This document shows, one piece after another, positions 35,964 through 46,698 of a stretch of 49,938 bases of DNA. The position numbers and the translations under genes are program-made. Each line of letters starts with the position of its first letter. The first letter of the stretch is position 1. Source of the DNA: Pseudomonadales bacterium (GTDB lineage: Bacteria > Pseudomonadota > Gammaproteobacteria > Pseudomonadales > Azotimanducaceae). The notes below the pieces were generated by a model. That model was given only the letters and a program-made list of their open reading frames with translations, was not told where the DNA came from and did not search any database. The stretch is taken from positions 1 through 49,938 of the forward strand of contig JADHNT010000005.1 in assembly GCA_016779385.1 (NCBI GenBank). The letters run 5' to 3'.

Positions 35964-37310
35964 ATGGGTCAATTCCTAGCCGGATTTGCGCGGCCTCGCC
36001 TCCGACGGGCCCGGGCGGGGGCAGTGCTGACGCTGCTGCTTCTCGCAGGCCCCCTGGGCGCTACCACCGTTGAAGGCATGCGCACCCACGCGGGTCCGGA
36101 GCACACGCGTCTGGTGTTGGATCTCTCTGCGCCAGCGCGCTGGTCGGCCTTTACCCTCGATAATCCGGCGCGCCTTGTGCTCGATTTGGCGGACACGGAT
36201 CTCGCCTTCGATCCGGCCCGCTTGCCCCTGGCCCAAACCACCCTGGCGGGGGTGCGGAGCGCCGAAAAAGCTGGGGGCGAGCTTCGCCTCGTGCTCGATC
36301 TCACCGGTCCCCACGGCCACACGGTGTTTGCCCTAGACCCAGTGGCGGGGATGGGGCATCGCCTGGTGGTGGACCTTCGCCCTGAGGGTACGGTGCCCGC
36401 GGCGCCGCCCCCCGTGGCCGAGGCGCAGCGGGATATCGTGATTGCCATCGATGCGGGGCATGGGGGTGAGGACCCGGGGGCCCTGGGCCCCGGCGGGGTT
36501 CGAGAGAAGGACGTGGTGCTGGCCATCGCTCAGCGCTTAAAGGCGAAGTTTGATGCCACCCCGGGCTTTCGGGGAGAACTCATCCGCACCGGCGATTACT
36601 ATGTGCCGCTCCGCCGTCGCACGGCCCGGGCCCGGGATCTCCGCGCGGATTTCTTTATCTCCATCCACGCGGACGCCTTCGACTCTCCCCAGCCCCGGGG
36701 TGCCTCGGTCTTTGCCCTCTCCCAGCGCGGGGCCACGAGTGAAAGTGCTCGCTGGCTCGCCGTCAAGGAGAACCAGTCCGATTTGATCGGCGGGGTGGGC
36801 GCCGTGAGCCTTGCGGACCGGGATCCGGTGCTCGCTCAGGTGCTCATCGATATCGCTATGACCGGGACCCTAAGCCAAAGCCTTCTGGCTGGGGGGCGAG
36901 TGGTGGATGCCCTTGGGGCGCGCACCCGGCTTCACAGTAAGCGGGTGGAACAGGCGGGCTTCGTGGTTTTGAAATCTCCGGATATCCCCTCCCTGCTGGT
37001 GGAAACGGGGTTTATTTCCAATCCCGAGGAAGCCCGGCTGCTGCGCTCTGCGCGGCACCAGAGCCGGCTGGCGGAGGCGATCTTTGAGGGGGTTCGAGCT
37101 CACCTCGAGCAGGCGCCGCCGCCGGGAACGCTTCTTGCCGGCCGGCAGGCCCAGCTGGCCGATGCGCCGCGCTACAAAATTCGCCGGGGTGATACCCTGT
37201 CCACCATCGCGGCGCGCTACGGCATCGATACGGCGCGCCTTAAGTCGGCGAACAATCTCGCCTCGGACCGCATCCGCGTGGGGCAGGTGCTGGTCATTCC
37301 CCGGAGCTAA
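35964..37310 (+). CDS. N-acetylmuramoyl-L-alanine amidase, AmiB/AmiC type
   Basis: Periplasmic zinc amidase that cuts septal peptidoglycan so daughter cells separate. It has a signal peptide (basic RPRLRRARAG, then AVLTLLLLAGPLGA), an AMIN domain (about 25-135), an Amidase_3 domain with zinc ligands in IAIDAGHGGEDPGA, the EKD glutamate and FISIHADAF, catalytic Glu in SLLVETGFISNPEE, and a C-terminal LysM repeat (YKIRRGDTLSTIAARYGI). The domain set with LysM resembles AmiB. I chose the ATG at 35964 because it leaves a normal-length leader; a GTG at 35883 would add 27 residues. 448 residues. Confidence 0.93.
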   Translation: MGQFLAGFARPRLRRARAGAVLTLLLLAGPLGATTVEGMRTHAGPEHTRLVLDLSAPARWSAFTLDNPARLVLDLADTDLAFDPARLPLAQTTLAGVRSAEKAGGELRLVLDLTGPHGHTVFALDPVAGMGHRLVVDLRPEGTVPAAPPPVAEAQRDIVIAIDAGHGGEDPGALGPGGVREKDVVLAIAQRLKAKFDATPGFRGELIRTGDYYVPLRRRTARARDLRADFFISIHADAFDSPQPRGASVFALSQRGATSESARWLAVKENQSDLIGGVGAVSLADRDPVLAQVLIDIAMTGTLSQSLLAGGRVVDALGARTRLHSKRVEQAGFVVLKSPDIPSLLVETGFISNPEEARLLRSARHQSRLAEAIFEGVRAHLEQAPPPGTLLAGRQAQLADAPRYKIRRGDTLSTIAARYGIDTARLKSANNLASDRIRVGQVLVIPRS

Positions 37311-37313
37311 GCC

Positions 37314-39188
37314 GTGTCCATAGCCCTATTGCCGCCGCAGCTTGCGAACCAGATCGCCGCCGGAGAAGTGGTCGAGCGGCCGGCGTCCGTGCTGAAGGAG
37401 CTGGTGGAGAACGCCATCGACGCCGGGGCCACGCGCATTGAGGTGGAGCTCGAGGAGGGGGGCGTACGGCGCCTCCGGGTGCGGGACAATGGCTCGGGCA
37501 TTCCCAAGGACGAGCTCACCCTGGCCATCGCGCGCCACGCCACCAGCAAGATCGCCCGGCTCCAGGACCTTGAGGCCGTGGGTACGCTGGGTTTTCGCGG
37601 TGAGGCCCTGGCCAGCATTTGCTCCGTGGCCCGGGTTAGCCTGACCTCCCGCCATCGCGACGCGGAGGAAGGCTGGCGGTTAGTGGTCAATGGGCACGCT
37701 GAGAACGTCGATTGCTACCCCGCCGCCCACCCCTTGGGCACCACCGTCGATGTCGAAGACCTCTTCTTTAACACCCCCGCGCGGCGAAAATTTCTGCGTA
37801 CGGAGCGCACGGAAAGCACCCGGATTGAAGAGGTGCTTCGGCGCTTGGCCCTGGCCCACCCAGAGGTCACCTTTGCCCTGCACACCCCGGGGAAGGCGGT
37901 CCGCCACTTCCCCGCCGTGGCGGGGGAACGGCAGCTAGAGCGGGTCGGCGCCATTTGCGGCGAGGCGTTCCTGGCCGCGGCCTTCGCCTTGGACGGCAGC
38001 CGGGACGGACTGCGGCTCCACGGTTGGGTGGCCGAGCCCACCTTTTCCCGGAGCCAGGCTGATCTCCAATACTTTTTCGTCAATGGCCGGGCGGTGAAGG
38101 ATCGGGTGATCGCGCACGCCGTGCGCCAGGCCTACAGCGACGTGCTGTATCACGGTCGCCATCCGGCTTTCGTGCTCTTCCTGGATCTGCCCCCGGATAC
38201 GGTGGACGTGAACGTCCACCCGACTAAGCACGAGGTGCGCTTCCGCGAGCAGCGCCAGGTTCACGATTTCCTTTTCGGTACCCTAAAGCGGGCGATTAGC
38301 GATATGCGCCCGGAACATCGCTTAGCGGCCAAGCGCAGCGTGATGGGCGCCCCCGCCGCCGACAGCGATCGTCCTCCGCGTGAAGGCTTTGGCTCGGCGC
38401 CGACGGCCTTTGCGCCCCGGCCCCAGGGGGCCCTCGCGTTTGGATCGTCCGCCCTGGCGTCCGGCGCCACCCTCGCCCTTTATGAGCACCTGGCCAGCGC
38501 CGGTGCTGAGCCTGCGGTAGCCTTTCCGCCTGCGGCCGGCGGTGCTGCGATAGGCGGTCCCGCCGTCAGTGCACCGACCCTACCCCCGGAATCGGAGGAG
38601 GGGCCGCCGCCCCTGGGTTACGCCTTGGCTCAGCTCCACGGCATCTTCATCTTGGCTCAGAACGAAGACGGGCTGATCCTCGTCGACATGCACGCGGCCC
38701 ACGAGCGCATTACTTACGAGGGCTTAAAGCGGAGCCGGGAGGCGGAGGGGGTGCGAAGCCAGCGCCTGCTCGTGCCCGTGGCTGTGGCCGTGAGCGAGGG
38801 GGAAGCGGATCGCGCCGAGGAAGCTCGGCCGGTCCTGGAAGCGCTAGGGCTCCAAGTCGATCGCGTTGCCCCGGGGCAGCTGCTCTTGCGGGAAGTGCCG
38901 GCGCTTTTGGCGGAGGCCAACGTGGAGCAATTACTGCGGGACGTGCTCGCCGATCTTCAAGCAGAGGGCAGCAGCGCGCGGGTGCAGGCGGCGGAGGACG
39001 CGCTCCTGTCAACCATGGCGTGCCACGGCAGCGTGCGGGCGAATCGTGCGCTCACCCTCGCCGAGATGAACGCCCTGCTGCGTTCCATGGAGCACACGGA
39101 GCGCAGCGGCCAATGTAATCACGGTCGCCCCACTTGGACGGCCTTAAGTCTGCCGGAGCTCGATCGTCTCTTCCTTCGGGGGCGCTAG
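37314..39188 (+). CDS. mutL: DNA mismatch repair protein MutL (endonuclease type)
   Basis: ATPase that links mismatch recognition by MutS to strand removal. The N-terminal GHKL motifs are [33 protein letters not shown] and [10 protein letters not shown]. The C-terminal dimerisation domain contains [12 protein letters not shown] (residues 458-469), matching the metal-binding DQHAxxExxxxE motif of MutL proteins with their own nicking activity, plus CNHGRP near residue 601. This suggests a MutH-independent system as in Pseudomonas. 624 residues; GTG start three bases after the amidase stop. miaA follows by one base. Confidence 0.97.
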   Translation: MSIALLPPQLANQIAAGEVVERPASVLKELVENAIDAGATRIEVELEEGGVRRLRVRDNGSGIPKDELTLAIARHATSKIARLQDLEAVGTLGFRGEALASICSVARVSLTSRHRDAEEGWRLVVNGHAENVDCYPAAHPLGTTVDVEDLFFNTPARRKFLRTERTESTRIEEVLRRLALAHPEVTFALHTPGKAVRHFPAVAGERQLERVGAICGEAFLAAAFALDGSRDGLRLHGWVAEPTFSRSQADLQYFFVNGRAVKDRVIAHAVRQAYSDVLYHGRHPAFVLFLDLPPDTVDVNVHPTKHEVRFREQRQVHDFLFGTLKRAISDMRPEHRLAAKRSVMGAPAADSDRPPREGFGSAPTAFAPRPQGALAFGSSALASGATLALYEHLASAGAEPAVAFPPAAGGAAIGGPAVSAPTLPPESEEGPPPLGYALAQLHGIFILAQNEDGLILVDMHAAHERITYEGLKRSREAEGVRSQRLLVPVAVAVSEGEADRAEEARPVLEALGLQVDRVAPGQLLLREVPALLAEANVEQLLRDVLADLQAEGSSARVQAAEDALLSTMACHGSVRANRALTLAEMNALLRSMEHTERSGQCNHGRPTWTALSLPELDRLFLRGR

Positions 39189-39189
39189 C

Positions 39190-40131
39190 GTGTCCTGGCC
39201 CGCCGTCGCCCTTCTGGGGCCTACCGCCGCGGGGAAAACGGCCCTCGCCTTTGCGCTGGCCGATCGCTATCCCGTGCACCTTATCAGCGTAGACGCCACC
39301 TTGGTCTATCGCGGCCTGGCCATCGGCGCGGCCCAGCCCACGGCGGCGGAGCTCGCCGCCTATCCCCACGAGCTCATCGACATTCGGGATCCCGCGGACC
39401 CCTACTCCGCCGCCGATTTCCTCGCCGATGCCCGGGCGGCCATGGCGCGGGCTCGGGCGGCGGGACGCATCCCCCTGCTCGTGGGGGGGACCATGCTCTA
39501 TTTCCGCGCTTTGCAGGAGGGGCTCGCGGCGTTGCCAGAAACTCGCCCCACCTTCCGCGCGGCGCTCGAGGAGCAGCTGGCCCGGGAGGGGCTCTCGCCA
39601 CTTATCGAAACCCTCCGGGCCCAGGACCCGGAGGGCGCTCGGCGCGTCGATTTGAAGAACCCTCGGCGTGTGCTCCGGGCCCTGGAGATCATGGATGCCA
39701 GCGGGGAGCGGGCGAGCGTGCTCTGGGATCGGCCCGTGGTGCGGCCCCTGGAGGAAGATGGCTTTTCCCTTCAATGCTTTGGCCTTTGGCCCGAGGATCG
39801 AGCGGCGCTTCACGCCCGCATTGAGACACGCTTTGACACAATGATCGCGGCGGGGTGGCTCGACGAAGCGGCGGCGCTGAGGGCCCGGGGCGATTTGTCT
39901 CCGGCGCTGCCGGCCCTTCGTGCCGTGGGCTATCCGCATTGGTTTGCCCACTTGGATGGGACCCTGTCCTTCGAAGAGGCGCGGGCGGCGGGGCTTGCCG
40001 CCACCCGGCAGCTGGCCCGGCGCCAGCTGACCTGGCTTAGGGGCTGGGACGGGCTTCAGCGGCTGCCCCTGGGCCCAGATTTCGCTTTGCCGTCCGCCTC
40101 CAACCTGGCAAAGGCCTTCCCCTGCCCTTGA
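39190..40131 (+). CDS. miaA: tRNA dimethylallyltransferase
   Basis: Adds a dimethylallyl group to A37 of tRNAs reading UNN codons. The 313 residues have the P-loop LLGPTAAGKTALAF, the LVGGTMLYFRAL region and the C-terminal RQLARRQLTWLRGW, so the family is certain. The normally strict segment VDSxxxYxGxxIGTAKP instead reads VDATLVYRGLAIGAAQP: the catalytic-site Asp is kept, but Ser becomes Ala and the Lys of TAKP becomes Gln. GTG start one base after mutL. The TGA stop lies within a sigma-32-like -35 box for hfq. Confidence 0.95.
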   Translation: MSWPAVALLGPTAAGKTALAFALADRYPVHLISVDATLVYRGLAIGAAQPTAAELAAYPHELIDIRDPADPYSAADFLADARAAMARARAAGRIPLLVGGTMLYFRALQEGLAALPETRPTFRAALEEQLAREGLSPLIETLRAQDPEGARRVDLKNPRRVLRALEIMDASGERASVLWDRPVVRPLEEDGFSLQCFGLWPEDRAALHARIETRFDTMIAAGWLDEAAALRARGDLSPALPALRAVGYPHWFAHLDGTLSFEEARAAGLAATRQLARRQLTWLRGWDGLQRLPLGPDFALPSASNLAKAFPCP

Positions 40132-40156
40132 ATTCCCCCGGGGCGGGCCCCATGAT
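40127..40156 (+). promoter_or_regulatory. sigma-32-like heat-shock promoter upstream of hfq
   Basis: CTTGAAT (40127-40133) and CCCCATGAT (40148-40156), 14 bases apart, match the Escherichia sigma-32 consensus CTTGAAA and CCCCATnT at all but one position in each box. The -35 box contains the miaA stop codon (40129-40131). In E. coli the mutL-miaA-hfq region is transcribed partly from sigma-32 promoters. The expected start would be near 40162, about 73 bases before hfq. Confidence 0.6.
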
Positions 40157-40234
40157 TTCCCAACGATAAAAAGGCTCATCCCCCACCCTTGGCGCTCGTT
40201 GTTGTCGTGAGTGCTAGGCCTAGGAGTCCCACCG

Positions 40235-40489
40235 ATGTCCAAAGGGCAATCCCTTCAGGATCCGTTTCTAAACGCGCTGCGGAAAGAGCGCATCCCCGTG
40301 TCTGTTTACCTGGTGAACGGCATCAAGCTTCAGGGGCAGATTGAATCCTTCGATCAGTTCGTGGTGCTGTTGAAGAACACCGTGAGCCAGATGGTTTATA
40401 AGCACGCTATTTCCACCGTGGTGCCCTCAAAAAATGTGCGCATGCCCGGGGCCGGTGGCGGTGAGGATCAGGGGGGCACGCCCAGCTAG
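40235..40489 (+). CDS. hfq: RNA chaperone Hfq
   Basis: Ring-shaped hexameric RNA chaperone that pairs small RNAs with mRNAs. The 84-residue protein has the Sm1 motif ([40 protein letters not shown]) and Sm2 motif ([14 protein letters not shown]). The C-terminal tail is short ([16 protein letters not shown]) compared with E. coli (102 residues). The ATG at 40235 follows AGGAGTCCCACCG; an in-frame ATG at 40211 was rejected. The 103-base leader holds a sigma-32-like promoter. Confidence 0.98.
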   Translation: MSKGQSLQDPFLNALRKERIPVSVYLVNGIKLQGQIESFDQFVVLLKNTVSQMVYKHAISTVVPSKNVRMPGAGGGEDQGGTPS

Positions 40490-40566
40490 GGCGCGAGACC
40501 ACGATCGCCAACCTCTTTTTTGAACGGGAAGCGGGCGGAGAACGCGCCCTGCTGGTCTCTGTTGCC

Positions 40567-41793
40567 TTGGAAGGGAAGCCGGACCCGGAGCCGGAGGAGT
40601 TTCTTGAGCTTGCCCGGGCCGCCGGCGCCGAGGTGCTGGCCCTGGAGTCGGCGAAGCGGCGCCAGCCCGATCGGCGCACCTTCCTCGGTTCGGGTCGCGC
40701 GGAGGCGCTCCGGGATCAGGTGAAGGCCCTTGAGGCCGATCTGGTCATCTTCGACCAGGACCTGTCCCCCGCTCAGGAGCGGAACCTCGAGGCGCTCGTC
40801 CAGGCCCGAGTTCTGTCTCGCACGGGCCTGATCCTCGATATCTTTGCCCAGCGGGCCCGCACCCATGAAGGGAAGCTCCAGGTGGAGCTCGCCCAGCTGG
40901 ATCATTTGTCGACGCGCCTAGTGCGTGGCTGGACCCACCTTGATCGGCAAAAGGGCGGGATTGGCATGCGCGGCGCCGGGGAAACGCAGCTCGAGCTTGA
41001 TCAGCGCATGGTGCGCACGCGCATTGGTCAGGTGAAGCGGCGCCTCGCAGATGTGCGGGCCACGAGAGCCCAGAGCCGCCGGGCGCGCCAGCGACGCCGT
41101 GTCCCCTCCGTAGCCCTCGTGGGCTATACCAACTCGGGGAAATCCACCCTCTTCAACGCCCTCGCCGAGGCCTCGGTGCTGGCCGCGGATCAACTGTTCG
41201 CGACCCTCGATCCGACGCTGCGGCGCCTTGCTATTCCCGGGCTTGGCCCCGCGGTCCTCGCGGACACCGTGGGTTTTGTGCGTCGCCTGCCGCACCGCCT
41301 CGTGGAAGCCTTCAAGGCGACCCTCGAGGAGGTGTCGGAGGCTGATGTGCTGCTGCTGGTCATCGACATCGCCGATCCCGGCTGGGAGGACAAGCGCGCC
41401 GAGGTGCTTGCCGTCCTCGAGGAGCTTGGTGCCAGCCGCGTGCCGCGCATCGAGATCCACAACAAGATCGATTTGACCGAGGACTGGGAGCCCCGCGCCC
41501 AAATGCGCCCGGAAGCGCGGCCTACGGTGCGGGTGTCTGCCGCGGCGCAGCTCGGCTTCGAGCTGATTTACGACGCCCTGGCCACGGAGCTCGGCAAGGC
41601 CCTGGGCGGGTCGATTCGGGGCCGGGGTACCCTGCCTCCGGAGGCGGGGCGCCTGCGGGCGGAACTCCACCAAAAAGGCTGGGTCGAAGAAGAGGTCTTT
41701 GATGCCGAGGGTCAGATTTCCCTTGAGCTTCGCCTGCCCCGGGATGCCTTGGAGCGCCTGGCGGCGGAGGGACTCCGCTTTGAGCCCGTCTAG
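40567..41793 (+). CDS. hflX: ribosome-splitting GTPase HflX
   Basis: GTPase that splits stalled or heat-damaged ribosomes. It has the HflX N-terminal domain (RRQPDRRTFLGSGRAEAL), the conserved GMRGAGETQLELDQR segment, then the G domain: P-loop VGYTNSGKSTLFNAL, G3 ADTVGFVRRLPH and G4 HNKIDL. The coordinate given is the first canonical start codon, TTG at 40567 (408 residues). Homology to HflX proteins, however, begins upstream at LFFEREAGGERALLV, encoded from about 40513, and no ATG, GTG or TTG exists in frame between the stop at 40462 and 40567. The real start may be a rare codon such as ATC at 40504 (429 residues; E. coli has 426). Confidence 0.93.
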   Translation: MEGKPDPEPEEFLELARAAGAEVLALESAKRRQPDRRTFLGSGRAEALRDQVKALEADLVIFDQDLSPAQERNLEALVQARVLSRTGLILDIFAQRARTHEGKLQVELAQLDHLSTRLVRGWTHLDRQKGGIGMRGAGETQLELDQRMVRTRIGQVKRRLADVRATRAQSRRARQRRRVPSVALVGYTNSGKSTLFNALAEASVLAADQLFATLDPTLRRLAIPGLGPAVLADTVGFVRRLPHRLVEAFKATLEEVSEADVLLLVIDIADPGWEDKRAEVLAVLEELGASRVPRIEIHNKIDLTEDWEPRAQMRPEARPTVRVSAAAQLGFELIYDALATELGKALGGSIRGRGTLPPEAGRLRAELHQKGWVEEEVFDAEGQISLELRLPRDALERLAAEGLRFEPV

Positions 41794-41806
41794 GGCGGCC
41801 CTCGCC

Positions 41807-41835
41807 TTGCAGCGGCCTAGAGGGCTCCCTAGAAT
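41807..41835 (+). promoter_or_regulatory. candidate sigma-70 promoter for hflK-hflC
   Basis: TTGCAG (41807-41812) and TAGAAT (41830-41835) have exactly 17 bases between them, in the 139-base gap between hflX and hflK. The -10 box matches five of six. The remaining leader holds a short GGT-GAAA-ACC hairpin with a T-run (41855-41869) and a CCC-TTCG-GGG hairpin near 41883, neither convincing as a terminator. Confidence 0.5.
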
Positions 41836-41932
41836 GCAACGGTCATGGGGTGAAAACCTTTTTCTCACGGGCGTTTGCGCATCCCTTCGGGGTAGCGCGT
41901 CTTCGCAAGCGCAGACGGCAATGGAGAATCGG

Positions 41933-43093
41933 ATGTCTTGGAACGAGCCCGGCGGTGGTCGCCAGCAGGATCCCTGGGGTGGGGGTCGCGGCGGCGATCA
42001 AGGTCCCCCTGATTTAGACGAAGCCTTCCGTAAGCTGCAGAGCCAGCTGGGTGGGCTCTTCGGCGGCGGTGGCGGCTCCGGCGGTCGCGGCGGCGCCGGG
42101 GGCTTTGGCGCTAAGGCTGTAGCCCTTGTGGCCGGGGTGCTGCTGGCCCTCTACGCTATCGGTGGCTTCTACACGCTCGATGAGCAGGAGCGGGGCGTGG
42201 TATTCCGCTTCGGTGCGGTGCAGGGCGAGGTTATGCAGCCCGGCCTGCGGTGGCGCCCCCTCGGCGTGGATTCCGTTGTTCCCGTAAACACTACTCGGGT
42301 GTTTGTGGAAGAGCACCAGGCGCAGATGCTCACGGAAGATCAAAATATCGTCGACGTCAGCTTGACGGTACAGTACCGCATCGCCGACCCCGTGGCCTAC
42401 GTGGTGAACGTGCGGGAGCCCCGGGAAAGCCTCAAGCAGGCGACGGAGAGCGCTCTGCGCCACGTGGTGGGCTCCTCCACCATGGACGACGTCATTGGCC
42501 AGGGTCGAGAAGTTATGGCGGCCACGGTGCAAGAGCGACTGCAAGTTTATCTAAATGTGTATGGCACTGGCATGAGCGTACGCTCCGTGAACCTCGATCG
42601 GGGCGCCCCGCCCCGGGAAGTGGAGGCGGCCTTTGACGATGTGCAAAAGGCCCGGGAAGACGAGGAGCGTTTCATTAACGAAGCCAATGCCTACGCCGAG
42701 CAGGTGGTTCCTGAAGCTCGTGGGGATGCGCAGCGAATCATCGAACAGGCTAATGCCTACCGGGATGAGGTGGTGGCGCGGGCTGAGGGTGAGGCCTCCC
42801 GCTTCACGGCGCTGCTAACGGAGTATCGCCAGGCTAAGGAGGTCACGCGGGATCGCCTCTACATTGACGCTATGGAAGAGGTGCTGGGGCGGACAAGCAA
42901 GGTGCTCCTCGATGTGGAGGGTGGAAATCAGATGCTGTATCTGCCCCTTGATAAAATTGTTCAGGGTCGGGACTCGGCTGCCCCGGGGGGCGGTGTGCGG
43001 CCTTCCCAGAGCACCGTGGATCAGCTGACGGACGCCGTGCTGCGAGAACTTGAAGCACGAAGCAATAATGGCAGCGCCCGGAGGCCCCGCTAA
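41933..43093 (+). CDS. hflK: FtsH protease modulator HflK
   Basis: SPFH/band-7 membrane protein that with HflC forms a large cage around the FtsH protease. The N-terminus is rich in glycine (GGLFGGGGGSGGRGGAGGFG), followed by one membrane helix (AVALVAGVLLALYAIGGFY, about 60-80) and the band-7 domain starting LDEQERGVVFRFG. A long charged helical region follows (KAREDEERFINEANAYAEQ). 386 residues. The ATG at 41933 follows GGAGAATCGG; an ATG at 41921 would place it too near the ribosome-binding sequence. The stop overlaps the hflC start by one base (TAATG). Confidence 0.96.
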   Translation: MSWNEPGGGRQQDPWGGGRGGDQGPPDLDEAFRKLQSQLGGLFGGGGGSGGRGGAGGFGAKAVALVAGVLLALYAIGGFYTLDEQERGVVFRFGAVQGEVMQPGLRWRPLGVDSVVPVNTTRVFVEEHQAQMLTEDQNIVDVSLTVQYRIADPVAYVVNVREPRESLKQATESALRHVVGSSTMDDVIGQGREVMAATVQERLQVYLNVYGTGMSVRSVNLDRGAPPREVEAAFDDVQKAREDEERFINEANAYAEQVVPEARGDAQRIIEQANAYRDEVVARAEGEASRFTALLTEYRQAKEVTRDRLYIDAMEEVLGRTSKVLLDVEGGNQMLYLPLDKIVQGRDSAAPGGGVRPSQSTVDQLTDAVLRELEARSNNGSARRPR

Positions 43094-43968
43094 TGTCGAC
43101 TCGTGGAATGTTGCTTACCGTTATCGGTGTGATTCTCTTCTCCCTCGCCTCCGACGCGGTGTTTGTCATGAAGGAAACGGAGCGCGCTGTCTTGCTCCGC
43201 TTTGGGGCTTTGGAGACCGCGGACATCGCCCCGGGGCTTCATTTCAAAATGCCCTTTGCCGATGAGGTAAAGCGCTTTGACGGCCGTATCTTGACGCTGG
43301 ATTCGGAAACCCAGCGCTACTTCACCGTGGATAAGAAGCCCCTGAACGTCGATTCCTATGTGAAGTGGCGAATCAAGGATGTGGCACTCTACTACACCGC
43401 CACTTCTGGAGATGAGCGTAATGCCTCCAATCGCCTAGCCGAGCGGGTGCGTACCGGGCTGCGGAATGAGTTCTCTCGCCGCGATGTCTATGAGGTGGTT
43501 TCCGGGCAGCGCGACGAACTCATGGACAACCTCACGGCGGCCCTGTCCGAAGTGATGCAAACGGAATTCGGCGTTGAAGTTATCGATGTTCGGGTTAAGC
43601 GCATCGAGCTTCCTGGCGATGTCAGCAACTCGGTGTTTCAGCGCATGAGCGCCGAGCGGGAAGTGCTGGCGCGGGAGTATCGCGCTCGGGGTCGGGAGAT
43701 GGCCCAGGGCATTCGCGCCGACGCGGAGCGTCAGGCCGTAGTGACTCGAGCTGACGCTCAGAAAACCGCGGAGGAGATTCGCGGGGAAGGGGACGCTCGG
43801 GCGACGGCGACCTATGCTTCGGCCTTCAACGCGGACCCGGAGTTTTACGAGTTTACCCGGAGCCTCAATGCCTATCGCCGCGCCTTCTCCGGCAAGGACG
43901 ACGTGCTGGTACTTGATCCGAGCAGCGACTTCTTCAAGTATCTCGGCGCGAACGACGGCAAGGACTAG
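43093..43968 (+). CDS. hflC: FtsH protease modulator HflC
   Basis: Partner of HflK in the periplasm-facing ring that regulates FtsH. The 291 residues begin with an N-terminal membrane anchor (LLTVIGVILFSLASDAVFV) and continue with the SPFH domain (VMKETERAVLLRFGAL) and a helical region (RAEARQAVV-type Ala/Glu-rich repeats). The C-terminal ELTRSL-like YEFTRSLNAYRRAF is characteristic. The start codon is shared with the hflK stop, so translation is coupled. The DUF2065 gene follows after six bases. Confidence 0.97.
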   Translation: MSTRGMLLTVIGVILFSLASDAVFVMKETERAVLLRFGALETADIAPGLHFKMPFADEVKRFDGRILTLDSETQRYFTVDKKPLNVDSYVKWRIKDVALYYTATSGDERNASNRLAERVRTGLRNEFSRRDVYEVVSGQRDELMDNLTAALSEVMQTEFGVEVIDVRVKRIELPGDVSNSVFQRMSAEREVLAREYRARGREMAQGIRADAERQAVVTRADAQKTAEEIRGEGDARATATYASAFNADPEFYEFTRSLNAYRRAFSGKDDVLVLDPSSDFFKYLGANDGKD

Positions 43969-43974
43969 ACCCCG

Positions 43975-44157
43975 GTGGAAGCGCTGCTGACGGCGCTCAG
44001 CCTGGTGTTGGTTATAGAAGGTCTGCTGCCCTTCGCTGCTCCGGCCCTGTGGCGCCGGGGCATGCAGCGGGTGCTGGCCATTAACGACGCGGCCTTGCGC
44101 CGGGTGGGTTTGGTCAGCATGGCCCTGGGGCTCGTGCTGCTGTATTCGGTGCGCTAG
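43975..44157 (+). CDS. DUF2065 family small membrane protein (YjeT-like)
   Basis: A 60-residue inner-membrane protein with two hydrophobic helices (about 4-22, ALSLVLVIEGLLPFAAPALW, and 42-58, LVSMALGLVLLYSV) separated by a basic loop (RRGMQRVLAINDAALRRVG). It belongs to DUF2065 (YjeT), found after hflC in many gammaproteobacteria; the function is unknown, though the position suggests a role with the FtsH-HflKC complex. Start GTG. A 14-base perfect palindrome begins at the base right after the stop codon. Confidence 0.85.
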   Translation: MEALLTALSLVLVIEGLLPFAAPALWRRGMQRVLAINDAALRRVGLVSMALGLVLLYSVR

Positions 44158-44171
44158 GGCAGCGCGCTGCC
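44158..44171. repeat. perfect 14-base palindrome between yjeT and hisZ
   Basis: GGCAGC-GC-GCTGCC starts right after the yjeT stop, 21 bases before hisZ. It may form a hairpin inside the operon message (processing or partial termination), but no T-run follows. Confidence 0.5.
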
Positions 44172-44192
44172 TCAAGGACAGGAAAGAAAACC

Positions 44193-46687
<2,495 letters not shown>

Positions 46688-46698
46688 GGGCCCCGCTC

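Noticed and set aside
41855-41869. GGT-GAAA-ACC hairpin with T-run after hflX
   Set aside because: The stem has only three to four pairs, too weak for an intrinsic terminator.
42060-42110. GGC/GGT-rich repeat
   Set aside because: It encodes the normal glycine-rich N-terminus of HflK and is not a separate repeat element.
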